Assembly (NCBI RefSeq): GCF_900100435.1
Contig: NZ_FNEX01000028.1
Span: forward strand, 1-58,450
DNA from: Pedobacter sp. ok626
Lineage (GTDB): Bacteria > Bacteroidota > Bacteroidia > Sphingobacteriales > Sphingobacteriaceae
DNA length: 58,450 bases
Direction: 5' to 3'
The notes below the pieces were generated by a model. The model searched no databases and was not told where the DNA came from. It saw nothing but the letters and a program-made list of their open reading frames with translations. This document shows, piece by piece, positions 43,799-51,309 of the stretch (positions within the stretch are counted from its first letter, which is position 1; each line of letters begins with the position of its first letter). The translations under genes were made by a program, and so were the position numbers.

Positions 43799-45028
43799 AT
43801 GGAATACAACGTTCATACCTTGCCAAATGGCATTCGCTTACTTCATGTGCCTTCAGCATCGGCAATATCTCATGCTTGTATCATCATAAACAGTGGTTCG
43901 AGAGATGAAAAAGAGGACAAATCTGGCCTCGCCCACTTTATTGAGCACCTGGTATTTAAGCGTACAGAAAAGCGTAACACCAACCAAATCCTGAACAGAC
44001 TGGAAAGTGTAGGTGCCGACTTAAATGCATACACCACTAAAGAATATACCTGCATTCATGCTTCCTTCCTTAATCCATATCTGGATAGGACTTTAGAGCT
44101 ATTTAACGATATTGTTTTTCATTCTACCTTCCCTGAAGATGAAATAGAAAAGGAAAAAAGTGTAGTTCTGGACGAAATCGCATCTTATCTGGACCAACCT
44201 GAAGAAGCGATCTATGACGACTTTGAGGACCTTGTTTTCGCAGGGCATCCACTAGGCCGAAACATATTAGGAACGACTGAGAGCGTAAGTAAACTAGACA
44301 AAAAAGATATTCTACAGTTCATTAAAGACAATTATCACACGGACAAGATAGTAGTTGCGGTGCTGGGGAACTACACCTTAAACAAGGTAGTAAAGGTTGG
44401 ATCGAAGCATTATGCAGACATCCCGGCCAATCTGCATGGTTTATCTAGAATTGCTCCTATAAAGAATGTTGCAATTACTCAAAGCTTTCAAAAGCCCATT
44501 CAACAGGCACACGCCATGATGGGTACCCAAGCCTATTCCTTGCACCATCCTTATAAAACGGGGCTTTTATTACTGAATAACCTGATTGGGGGTACCGGAA
44601 TGAGCTCTATTTTGAACTTACAAATCCGCGAAAAATACGGCATCGCCTATACCATTGAAACCGGATACAGCCCACTTAGCGACACCGGTATTTTTACCTT
44701 ATATTTTGGTACTGATAAAGAGAAAGTAAGCAGAGCCTGGTCGCTAATTCTTAAAGAATTTAAAAAAATAAAGGATCATCCTTTGACAGAAGTTCAGCTC
44801 CAAAAGGCAAAAAATAAGTTCATTGGACAAATAGCGCTAGGCGAAGAAAACAGGATCGGCTTAATCATCGCGATGGCAAAAAGCCTGATTGATTATGACA
44901 AAATCGATGATCTCGAAACTGTATTTAAGAAAATTCAGGCCGTTAGCACTGCTGATATGGCCAATATTGCCAACGAAATATTAGATGAAAGTAATCTTAC
45001 AGCCCTAACCTTTTATCCTTTAGGGTAA
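43799..45028 (+). CDS. M16-family zinc peptidase (processing-peptidase type)
   Basis: A 409-residue peptidase of the pitrilysin/insulinase clan with the inverted zinc motif HxxEH (HFIEH, His46-x-x-Glu49-His50) and the distal glutamate region EIEKEKSVVLDEIASYLDQPEEAIYDDFEDLVFAGHPLGRNILG. The second half is the inactive M16 domain with LHHPYKTGLLLLNNLIGGTGMSSILNLQIREKYGIAYTIETG. The length of about 410 fits the single-chain bacterial YmxG/MPP-beta-like type. No signal peptide is present, so it acts in the cytoplasm or is exported otherwise. It is followed by def after 18 bases. The physiological substrate is unknown. Confidence 0.9.
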   Translation: MEYNVHTLPNGIRLLHVPSASAISHACIIINSGSRDEKEDKSGLAHFIEHLVFKRTEKRNTNQILNRLESVGADLNAYTTKEYTCIHASFLNPYLDRTLELFNDIVFHSTFPEDEIEKEKSVVLDEIASYLDQPEEAIYDDFEDLVFAGHPLGRNILGTTESVSKLDKKDILQFIKDNYHTDKIVVAVLGNYTLNKVVKVGSKHYADIPANLHGLSRIAPIKNVAITQSFQKPIQQAHAMMGTQAYSLHHPYKTGLLLLNNLIGGTGMSSILNLQIREKYGIAYTIETGYSPLSDTGIFTLYFGTDKEKVSRAWSLILKEFKKIKDHPLTEVQLQKAKNKFIGQIALGEENRIGLIIAMAKSLIDYDKIDDLETVFKKIQAVSTADMANIANEILDESNLTALTFYPLG

Positions 45029-45034
45029 TATTTG

Positions 45035-45042
45035 TACTTTTG
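45035..45042 (+). promoter_or_regulatory. -7 promoter box (TACTTTTG) of def
   Basis: Exact TAnnTTTG match with only TACC between it and ATG 45047. It strongly suggests that def has its own, leaderless transcript although it lies close behind the peptidase gene. Confidence 0.65.
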
Positions 45043-45046
45043 TACC

Positions 45047-45607
45047 ATGAAATTTCCCATTATAGCTTACGGAGATCCGGTTCTTAAAAAAGTGTGCACA
45101 CCAATTGACGAGAATTATCCGGATCTAAAACAATTAATCAGCAACATGTTCGAAACCATGTACCACGCACATGGCGTTGGGCTGGCCGCTCCACAAGTGG
45201 GTTTGCCGATACGCTTGTTCATCGTAGATACAGGGGCAGATGAGAATGATAAAAGCAAGTTTAAAAAGGTCTTCATCAACGCCGAAATCATCGAAGAAAC
45301 AGGCGAGCCTTGGGCTTTTAATGAAGGTTGCTTAAGTATCCCTGACATTAGAGAAGATGTAATGCGCAAACCTAACATCCGTATCAAATATTACGATGAG
45401 AACTGGGTACAACATGAGGAAGAAGTTACTGGAATGCCTGCACGTGTAATACAACACGAATACGATCATATCGAAGGAAAGCTATTTACAGACACTTTAA
45501 GTTTATTGCGTAAAAGAATGCTGAAAAGCAAGCTAGATGCGATTTCTAAAGGAAATATAAAAGCTGACTATAAAATGCGTTTTCCGAATCAGAGCAGAAA
45601 GCGCTAG
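45047..45607 (+). CDS. def: peptide deformylase
   Basis: Removes the formyl group from the N-terminal Met of new proteins. The 186-residue enzyme has all three family motifs: GVGLAAPQVG (motif 1), EGCLSIP (motif 2, metal-ligand Cys), and QHEYDHIEG (motif 3, HExxH metal site). A Bacteroidota-specific acidic insertion is visible in TGADENDKSKFKKVFI. ATG 45047 follows a TACTTTTG box by 4 bases; a start 15 bases earlier would lie inside that box, so it is rejected. No methionyl-tRNA formyltransferase gene (fmt) is next to it, unlike in many bacteria. It converges on the next gene with a 4-base overlap of the coding ends. Confidence 0.96.
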   Translation: MKFPIIAYGDPVLKKVCTPIDENYPDLKQLISNMFETMYHAHGVGLAAPQVGLPIRLFIVDTGADENDKSKFKKVFINAEIIEETGEPWAFNEGCLSIPDIREDVMRKPNIRIKYYDENWVQHEEEVTGMPARVIQHEYDHIEGKLFTDTLSLLRKRMLKSKLDAISKGNIKADYKMRFPNQSRKR

Positions 45608-46245
45608 TTGCTTTCGCTTCTAACCTTATCTCCTTTAAAGATAGATTGCATCAATTTACCCCATGCAAATGGGTTTAATAGCGGATTCGTTTGAACCATG
45701 TTCTTGTTTAAAGCACGATCATGGTTTAGCCTATTGTTGATACTTTGAATCTCTCCACCATCCCTTGGTAGGGTCATCATTAGCCCACCAAGACTCTCAG
45801 AAGAAAGATTTCGGGCGGCAATAACGTAATCATCATCTGCAATCTTCATAGACATAAAATCCCTTGTGAAGTCCTCTACGGTTGCCCATGGATAAACCCG
45901 TACGGTCGGCAAGTTTACAATCTCTGCCTTCATTTTAATCATGGCGGTATACTTACTGTCATTAATTTGCGAAGGAATAGCCAACAATAAATCTTTATAA
46001 CCAACTGCACTATACAATATCGTATCTCCAGGATGCGCTATAAAAGAGAAATATCCTTTATAGTTGGCGGCATAGCGTTGTTCCTTATTGGTTAAATTGG
46101 TAACCGTTACATAAGGAACAACTGTATTACTATCCACATCGGTAATAATTCCGGCGAATTGAATCAATTGTTTCTCCTTAGTAATTTGCTGAGCAAATAC
46201 TGAAGAAACAAAAAGAGACAACATGATGGTTAGCAAATACTTCAT
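45604..46245 (-). CDS. secreted carboxypeptidase-regulatory-like domain protein
   Basis: A 213-residue exported protein, with signal peptide ending FVSSVFAQ and a beta-rich regulatory-like domain at about residues 28-110 (IQFAGIITDVDSNTVVPYVTVTNLTNKEQRYAANYKGYFSFIAHPGDTILYSAVGYKDLLLAI). The C-terminal 100 residues are mixed and end with TNPLLNPFAWGKLMQSIFKGDKVRSESN. Its head resembles that of the protein at 25047, but the C-terminal part does not. Such single-domain proteins accompany outer-membrane assembly in Bacteroidota; none has a defined role. It overlaps the end of def by 4 bases. A promoter box ends 4 bases before its ATG. Confidence 0.78.
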   Translation of the reverse strand: MKYLLTIMLSLFVSSVFAQQITKEKQLIQFAGIITDVDSNTVVPYVTVTNLTNKEQRYAANYKGYFSFIAHPGDTILYSAVGYKDLLLAIPSQINDSKYTAMIKMKAEIVNLPTVRVYPWATVEDFTRDFMSMKIADDDYVIAARNLSSESLGGLMMTLPRDGGEIQSINNRLNHDRALNKNMVQTNPLLNPFAWGKLMQSIFKGDKVRSESN

Positions 46246-46249
46246 ATTA

Positions 46250-46257
46250 CAAAAATA
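46250..46257 (-). promoter_or_regulatory. -7 promoter box (TATTTTTG) of the gene ending at 45604
   Basis: Exact TAnnTTTG match on the minus strand, with 4 bases between the box and the ATG (46245). It points to a leaderless transcript. Confidence 0.6.
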
Positions 46258-46299
46258 GCTGTTATAAATAAAACGGCTAGTTAAATTGTGTTAAATCAT

Positions 46300-46545
46300 T
46301 TAAACCGGTTCTACCAGGTTTATTGCTTCAACGGCGGTAATTTGAGGAACAGCTTTCATAATAGCTTGCTCAATCCCTGCTTTCATGGTCATAAAACTCA
46401 TTTTGCAAGATCCGCAGTTACCCAATAATTTCAATCTAACCACATTATTCGCCGTAATCTCCTCTATAGCAACATTTCCACCATCAGCAATTAAATATGG
46501 GCGGATAGTTTCTAAAGCCTGCTCTACTTTTTCTGTTAAATTCAT
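46300..46545 (-). CDS. NifU-family iron-sulfur scaffold protein
   Basis: An 81-residue protein of the Nfu/NifU C-terminal domain family. The motif LLGNCGSCKMSFMTMKAGIEQAI contains the CxxC pair that binds an Fe-S cluster, and the N-terminus (VEQALETIRPYLIADGGNVAIEE) is typical. It carries or delivers clusters to apoproteins in the cytoplasm. It lies 48 bases downstream of the mrp gene, whose product can also load Fe-S clusters, so the two probably work as a cluster-transfer pair. The full isc/suf operon is not in this window. Confidence 0.92.
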   Translation of the reverse strand: MNLTEKVEQALETIRPYLIADGGNVAIEEITANNVVRLKLLGNCGSCKMSFMTMKAGIEQAIMKAVPQITAVEAINLVEPV

Positions 46546-46593
46546 TTTGGTATATTAAAATATAAAAATAGTAATTTTTTTCCTCATTTAATA

Positions 46594-47691
46594 TCATTTC
46601 TCAGCAACCAGAGGATTGGCTGCTACGGTTTGCGCATTATTAATCGCGATTTGTTGTGCAACTCTACCTGCAATTTCAGTAAAAGACACCGCTATTTTGT
46701 TGTCCTTGTCTAAAGCCACTGGTCTGCCGCTATCACCGCCTGCAGTGATGCTTTGCACAATTGGAATTTCTCCAAGGAATGGTACAGCAAACGATTTTGC
46801 CAGTTCCTTGCCACCGTCTTTTCCAAAAATATAGTACTTATTGTCTGGCAGCTCTTCCGGTGTAAAATAAGCCATGTTCTCAATCACTCCTAATACAGGG
46901 ATGTTGATGCTCGGCATTTTAAACATAGCCAATCCTTTACGTGTATCTGCCAAAGCGACCTGCTGAGGGGTAGTCACAATTACAGCACCAGCTATTGGGA
47001 AACTTTGAGTAATAGTAATATGAATATCACCTGTTCCCGGTGGAAGATCCACAATCAGGTAATCCAACTCACCCCAGTCAGCATCATTAAAAAGCTGCTT
47101 CACTGCATTAGAGGCCATTGGTCCGCGCCATGGTACAGGCTGATCAGGATCTGCAAAAAAGCCTAGAGAAAGAAGTTTTATCCCATATTTCTCTATAGGC
47201 ATAATTAATGTCTTGCCATCTTCTGTTTCCCGTGCAGACGGCTTTGCGCCCACAAGATCAAACATGATCGGCACAGATGGCCCATAAATATCAGCGTCTA
47301 TTAGGCCTACTTTCGCACCATCAGCCGCAAGCGTAATCGCCAGGTTACTGGCCACAGTAGATTTACCAACGCCACCCTTACCCGAAGAAACCAAAATAAT
47401 ATTTCTGATCGCTTTAAGCTGTGTGGTATCCATCGGTTTGGTTACTCTAGAAGTAATATTTATCTCTACCTCTGCTTCCTGACTCACAAAATGCTTAACT
47501 GCATTTAGACATGCATTTTTGAGCATATCCTTCATGGGACAAGCAGGGGTGGTTAACTCTAAGGTGAAACTTACCTGTTTATCAACTATTTTTAAGTCTT
47601 TGATCATGTTCAGCGTAACCAAATCTTTCTTAAGATCTGGATCCTCAACATTTCTCAAAGCGGCTAGAACTTGTTCTGGGCTAATCATCAT
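46594..47691 (-). CDS. mrp: Mrp/Nbp35-family P-loop ATPase, Fe-S carrier
   Basis: A 365-residue cytoplasmic ATPase that can transfer Fe-S clusters. The N-terminal 90 residues are a MIP18/DUF59 domain (VLAALRNVEDPDLKKDLVTLNMIKDL, TTPACPMKDM), and the ATPase follows with the deviant Walker A SSGKGGVGKSTVASNLA, DADIYGPSVPIMFDL, DLPPGTGDIHITI. The CxxC pair that bridges an Fe-S cluster in E. coli Mrp is absent here: the region reads VIENMAYFTPEELPDNKYYIFG, with no cysteine. So cluster binding must use other residues or the DUF59 part. Two ATGs, 47691 and 47688, are possible. A -7 box lies 4 bases upstream of the first. Confidence 0.93.
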   Translation of the reverse strand: MMISPEQVLAALRNVEDPDLKKDLVTLNMIKDLKIVDKQVSFTLELTTPACPMKDMLKNACLNAVKHFVSQEAEVEINITSRVTKPMDTTQLKAIRNIILVSSGKGGVGKSTVASNLAITLAADGAKVGLIDADIYGPSVPIMFDLVGAKPSARETEDGKTLIMPIEKYGIKLLSLGFFADPDQPVPWRGPMASNAVKQLFNDADWGELDYLIVDLPPGTGDIHITITQSFPIAGAVIVTTPQQVALADTRKGLAMFKMPSINIPVLGVIENMAYFTPEELPDNKYYIFGKDGGKELAKSFAVPFLGEIPIVQSITAGGDSGRPVALDKDNKIAVSFTEIAGRVAQQIAINNAQTVAANPLVAEK

Positions 47692-47695
47692 TATT

Positions 47696-47703
47696 CAAAA
47701 TTA
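47696..47703 (-). promoter_or_regulatory. -7 promoter box (TAATTTTG) of mrp
   Basis: Exact TAnnTTTG match on the minus strand with four bases (AATA) before ATG 47691, or seven before ATG 47688. It predicts a leaderless mrp-nifU transcript. Confidence 0.6.
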
Positions 47704-47807
47704 ACAAAAGACGGCCATAATTAATTTCAAATGCCCCTTTTTATTGTAATTTTAACACGAAATAAACATTTGAGTTTAACGTTTAGCAATAAAATCTATT
47801 TCATAGC

Positions 47808-49955
47808 ATGCATCTTCCAAAAATTAACATCCCCAAAAAGTACATAAAGACCGGAGCGTGGGTATTGGGGATTTTTCTTCTTCTACTGATCGTTGGGGGT
47901 GTTATTGCCTACACAAAAAGAGAAGCCCTATTAACAAAAATGATGACAAAGGCCATTGCAAAGGCTGAAAATGATTATGGACTTGATGTTAAAATTGCTG
48001 AATATGGATTTAATGGATTAAGTACGGTTCACATGAAAAACATCTCGGTAGTCCCTAAAGACCGAGATACCCTGACCACCATAAATGATATGACCATCGG
48101 GGTAAAGCTTTTTCCGTTGATTTTTGGCGATGTTAAACTCTCCGAAATTAACTTAAATGTAGGTAAGCTTAATGTGGTTTTCAGAGATTCTTTAAGTAAT
48201 CTCGACTTCATCCTGAAAAGAAAAAAGAAAGATAGTACAGAAAATAAAACTAAAACAGGCCTTGCCGATCTTGCTCATGATCTGCTCAATCAGGTTTTGT
48301 ATAAAATACCTGACAATATGGAAATCACAGATTTTCTATTGAATGTAAACGATAATGATACCGCTAAGCTTACTTTCTTGACCACCAAAGCCACAATAGA
48401 CGGTGGTGACTTGAATTCAACTATTTTAGTAAACGGCACAGAATCTACCTGGCACATTAACGGGATCGTAAAACCCGGAAAGAAACAATTGGATATCATG
48501 CTGTTCGCAGATAAAAAGAAAGTAGAGTTGCCTTATCTGGATCATAAACTCCATGCCAAATTAAGTTTTGACACGGTAAGAACAGAAATGAAAAATGCCG
48601 ATTTTAGTGGTGATAATTTTAAAATATCTGGATCCTGGTCGATAAAGAACTTACTGATTAACCATCCTAAGATTGCGACCAACGACATCGTCGTTTCGAA
48701 TGCAAAAATTGATGCCGATATGCTTATCGGAAAGAATTTTGTTGCACTAGACAGTTCTTCGACCGTATTTCTTCAAAAAGCAACCCTTCACCCTTATTTA
48801 AAATACACGTTATCACCGAACAAAATTTACGAGGTAAAGCTTCGTGCTCCAGAGCAGGATGCACAGGAAATTTTAACTGCTTTTCCGCAGGGCCTATTTG
48901 AGTCTCTTGATGGAATGCAAGTAAGTGGTAAGATCCGGTATGACCTTGATTTTTACCTTGACAGTTCGCTCCCAGACAGTGTAAAATTCAACTCCTCTTT
49001 AACACCTACTAATTTTAAAATCCTTAAATGGGGAAAAACAGATCTTCAAAAGATAAATGGAGATTTTGTTTATACGCCATACGAACGTGGTAAACCTATG
49101 CGTGATATTCTAATCGGTCCTGCCAACCCGAATTATACACCATTATCGGAGGTTTCCAGCAACTTCAAAAATGCCATACTGACCTCGGAAGACCCTTCTT
49201 TCTTTACCCACAAGGGCTTTGTACAGGAATCTATTCGAAAATCTATTGCCGTAAACTTCAAGGCAAAGAAATTTGTCAGGGGTGGAAGCACAATTTCCAT
49301 GCAGTTGGTAAAAAATGTATTCTTAAGCAGGCAAAAAACACTGTCAAGAAAAGCAGAAGAAATTCTTATTGTATGGTTGATTGAAAATAATAGGCTGGTG
49401 AGTAAAAACAGAATGCTGGAGGTTTATTTCAACATCATTGAAATGGGCCAAAACATTTATGGAATTGGAGAAGCTACAAGATATTATTTTGGCAAAAAAC
49501 CTTCTGATCTGAATATTGGCGAAGGAATTTTTCTAGCCAATATTGTCCCGAGACCAAAAATAGCTTTGTATAAGTTTAAAGATGACGGAGGTCTTAAAGA
49601 CTACCTTTATCCTTATTTCAAATTTATTGGAAAAATTATGGCTGGAAGAGGCTTAACACCTAGCGATAGTAGCGGATATGGCTTTTACAACGTCCGCCTG
49701 CGCGAAGGATTAAGAAAGTACTTGTTGCCTGACTCAACAAAAATAGACACCAATGCATTTGACAATGACGATCCATTACCAACGATAGAGACTCATGATG
49801 CACCAAAGAGCTTATTTGACCGGATATTCGGTAAACAGAAAAAAGATACCAGTGCTGTAAAAACAGACACGACTAAAACAAGAAAAGAATTGAGGCAGGA
49901 GCGTCGTGAGCAACGAAAAAGAGAAAAAGAACTAGAGAAGGTTAAACAGCTATAA
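47808..49955 (+). CDS. AsmA-like domain fused to a GT51 murein glycosyltransferase
   Basis: A 715-residue inner-membrane protein. After a short cytoplasmic start comes one membrane segment (16-36), then a beta-strand-rich region to about residue 400 that resembles AsmA-type periplasmic domains (FNGLSTVHMKNISVVPKDRDTLTTINDMTIGVKLFPLIFGDVKLSEINLNVGKLNVVF). The C-terminal part is a GT51 peptidoglycan glycosyltransferase with EDPSFFTHKG (about 461), RGGSTISMQLVKN (about 490) and EILIVWLIENNRLVSKNRMLEVYFNIIEMG. No transpeptidase domain is present. So it would polymerise lipid II without cross-linking, and the AsmA-like part could guide lipid traffic. It ends in a basic coil (TKTRKELRQERREQRKREKELEKV). 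ATG 47808 fits. Confidence 0.85.
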   Translation: MHLPKINIPKKYIKTGAWVLGIFLLLLIVGGVIAYTKREALLTKMMTKAIAKAENDYGLDVKIAEYGFNGLSTVHMKNISVVPKDRDTLTTINDMTIGVKLFPLIFGDVKLSEINLNVGKLNVVFRDSLSNLDFILKRKKKDSTENKTKTGLADLAHDLLNQVLYKIPDNMEITDFLLNVNDNDTAKLTFLTTKATIDGGDLNSTILVNGTESTWHINGIVKPGKKQLDIMLFADKKKVELPYLDHKLHAKLSFDTVRTEMKNADFSGDNFKISGSWSIKNLLINHPKIATNDIVVSNAKIDADMLIGKNFVALDSSSTVFLQKATLHPYLKYTLSPNKIYEVKLRAPEQDAQEILTAFPQGLFESLDGMQVSGKIRYDLDFYLDSSLPDSVKFNSSLTPTNFKILKWGKTDLQKINGDFVYTPYERGKPMRDILIGPANPNYTPLSEVSSNFKNAILTSEDPSFFTHKGFVQESIRKSIAVNFKAKKFVRGGSTISMQLVKNVFLSRQKTLSRKAEEILIVWLIENNRLVSKNRMLEVYFNIIEMGQNIYGIGEATRYYFGKKPSDLNIGEGIFLANIVPRPKIALYKFKDDGGLKDYLYPYFKFIGKIMAGRGLTPSDSSGYGFYNVRLREGLRKYLLPDSTKIDTNAFDNDDPLPTIETHDAPKSLFDRIFGKQKKDTSAVKTDTTKTRKELRQERREQRKREKELEKVKQL

Positions 49956-49960
49956 GCAAC

Positions 49961-50518
49961 ATGAACAATATTGAAATAGAAGATAGGACCTTCGAAATTC
50001 TTTTGGAGAATCATACCATCAGCAAAAGAACTCGTTTAATTGGAATACAAATCAATGTAGACTACGAAAACAGATGCCCCATATTTATTGGTGTATTAAA
50101 TGGTAGTTTTTTATTTATGGCTGACCTTCTGAAGGAAGTCGAGATCCCTTGTGAAATTGGCTTCATCCGAGTCTCATCCTACGAAGGGGCCGAAAGCAGC
50201 GGGGAGGTAAAAGAAGCATTTGGCTTACCGGATAACCTGCATAACAGAGACATCATCATCGTTGAAGATATTGTAGATAGCGGCCTTACGCTTAATTACG
50301 TTATCAATGAGATCCATAAGCAAGTTCCTGCATCAGTTAAGGTCTGTACACTTTTGTTCAAACCTGCGGCTTTAAAAGTACCCATAAAAGAACTTGAATA
50401 CGTTGGTTTTGAAATCGCAAATGAGTTTGTGGTGGGCTATGGTTTAGACTATATTGGGCTTGGCCGAAACTTAAAAGATATCTACAGAGAGAAAACAGTT
50501 CCCTCCCCCTTACCTTAA
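49961..50518 (+). CDS. hpt: hypoxanthine phosphoribosyltransferase
   Basis: Purine salvage enzyme converting hypoxanthine (or guanine) and PRPP into IMP (GMP). The 185-residue protein has the PRPP loop IIIVEDIVDSGLTLNYV and the flexible-loop region SSYEGAESSGEVKEAFGLP, with the base-binding segment YVGFEIANEFVVGYGLDYIG and the C-terminal NLKDIY. The length is typical. It starts 5 bases after the glycosyltransferase gene and probably is cotranscribed with it. A 20-base palindrome and the psd gene follow. Xanthine use cannot be excluded from sequence. Confidence 0.94.
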   Translation: MNNIEIEDRTFEILLENHTISKRTRLIGIQINVDYENRCPIFIGVLNGSFLFMADLLKEVEIPCEIGFIRVSSYEGAESSGEVKEAFGLPDNLHNRDIIIVEDIVDSGLTLNYVINEIHKQVPASVKVCTLLFKPAALKVPIKELEYVGFEIANEFVVGYGLDYIGLGRNLKDIYREKTVPSPLP

Positions 50519-50529
50519 ATGTAATTTTT

Positions 50530-50549
50530 TTTTCACAATTTTGTGAAAA
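50530..50549. repeat. 20-bp palindrome between hpt and psd
   Basis: TTTTCACAA and TTGTGAAAA flank two T bases. The palindrome lies 28 bases before the psd ATG and shortly after hpt. The lack of loop bases argues against an RNA hairpin; the shape suits a dimeric regulator operator. A T run lies on its left side only. Confidence 0.5.
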
Positions 50550-50576
50550 CATACATTTTAATATCAATCTACATCA

Positions 50577-51236
50577 ATGACCATACACAAAGAAGGTTAC
50601 ACCACCATTGCATTATCTGTCCTTTTCATATTTATTCTGAATGCTATTGTTTCTTATAAATTTGATGACGTAACCTGGTTAAGGTGGTTAATCTACATTT
50701 TCTCTTTTTCGCTTTTCGTTATTGTTCTACAGTTTTTTAGAAACCCATCCCGCACATTTACTAGCGGAGAAAACTTGGTGATCTGCCCTGCAGACGGAAA
50801 AGTTGTGGTAATAGAGGAAACTGAAGAAGGAGAATATTTTAAAGACAAAAGATTGCAGGTGTCGATATTCATGTCTCCTGTAAATGTACACATCAACAGA
50901 AACCCTATTTCTGGCGTTGTTAAATTTTTTAAATATCACCCTGGAAAGTATTTAGCGGCATGGAATCCTAAATCATCTACAGAGAACGAAAGAACTACGG
51001 TAGTTGTAGAACATAAAAACGGTACGCCTGTATTGTTCAGACAAATTGCAGGTGCGCTTGCCAGAAGAATCGTTTGGTACGTGAAAGAAGGAGATAAAGT
51101 TGAGCAGACTAAAGAGTTTGGGTTTATCAAATTCGGCTCAAGAGTTGACATATTCTTACCTATTGGCACGAAAGTAAATCTGGAACTAAATCAAGTTGTA
51201 AAAGGCGGAATTACAGTATTAGCCGAGCTTGCATAA
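50577..51236 (+). CDS. psd: phosphatidylserine decarboxylase family protein (short form)
   Basis: Makes phosphatidylethanolamine by decarboxylating phosphatidylserine at the inner membrane. The 219-residue proenzyme has two N-terminal hydrophobic segments (TTIALSVLFIFILNAIVSY and WLIYIFSFSLFVIVLQFF), then RNPSRTFTSGENLVICPADGKVVVIEE, FMSPVNVHINRNPISG, and the self-cleavage site FGSR (Gly187-Ser188; the serine becomes the pyruvoyl group). The short length and the absence of a long insertion fit the archaetidylserine-decarboxylase-like type III class. It is preceded by a palindrome and followed by a strong terminator. Confidence 0.9.
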   Translation: MTIHKEGYTTIALSVLFIFILNAIVSYKFDDVTWLRWLIYIFSFSLFVIVLQFFRNPSRTFTSGENLVICPADGKVVVIEETEEGEYFKDKRLQVSIFMSPVNVHINRNPISGVVKFFKYHPGKYLAAWNPKSSTENERTTVVVEHKNGTPVLFRQIAGALARRIVWYVKEGDKVEQTKEFGFIKFGSRVDIFLPIGTKVNLELNQVVKGGITVLAELA

Positions 51237-51258
51237 GCATCCATAAATTATCAATAAC

Positions 51259-51290
51259 AAAAAATGCCCGGAATGATCCGGGCATTTTTT
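51259..51290. terminator. bidirectional intrinsic terminator between psd and the MscS gene
   Basis: AAAAATGCCCGGA pairs with TCCGGGCATTTTT around the loop ATGA, with a T run on one side and an A run on the other. It ends the plus-strand psd transcript and the minus-strand MscS transcript (stop at 51310). Confidence 0.92.
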
Positions 51291-51309
51291 GTTTATATCT
51301 AGTTTTGCT

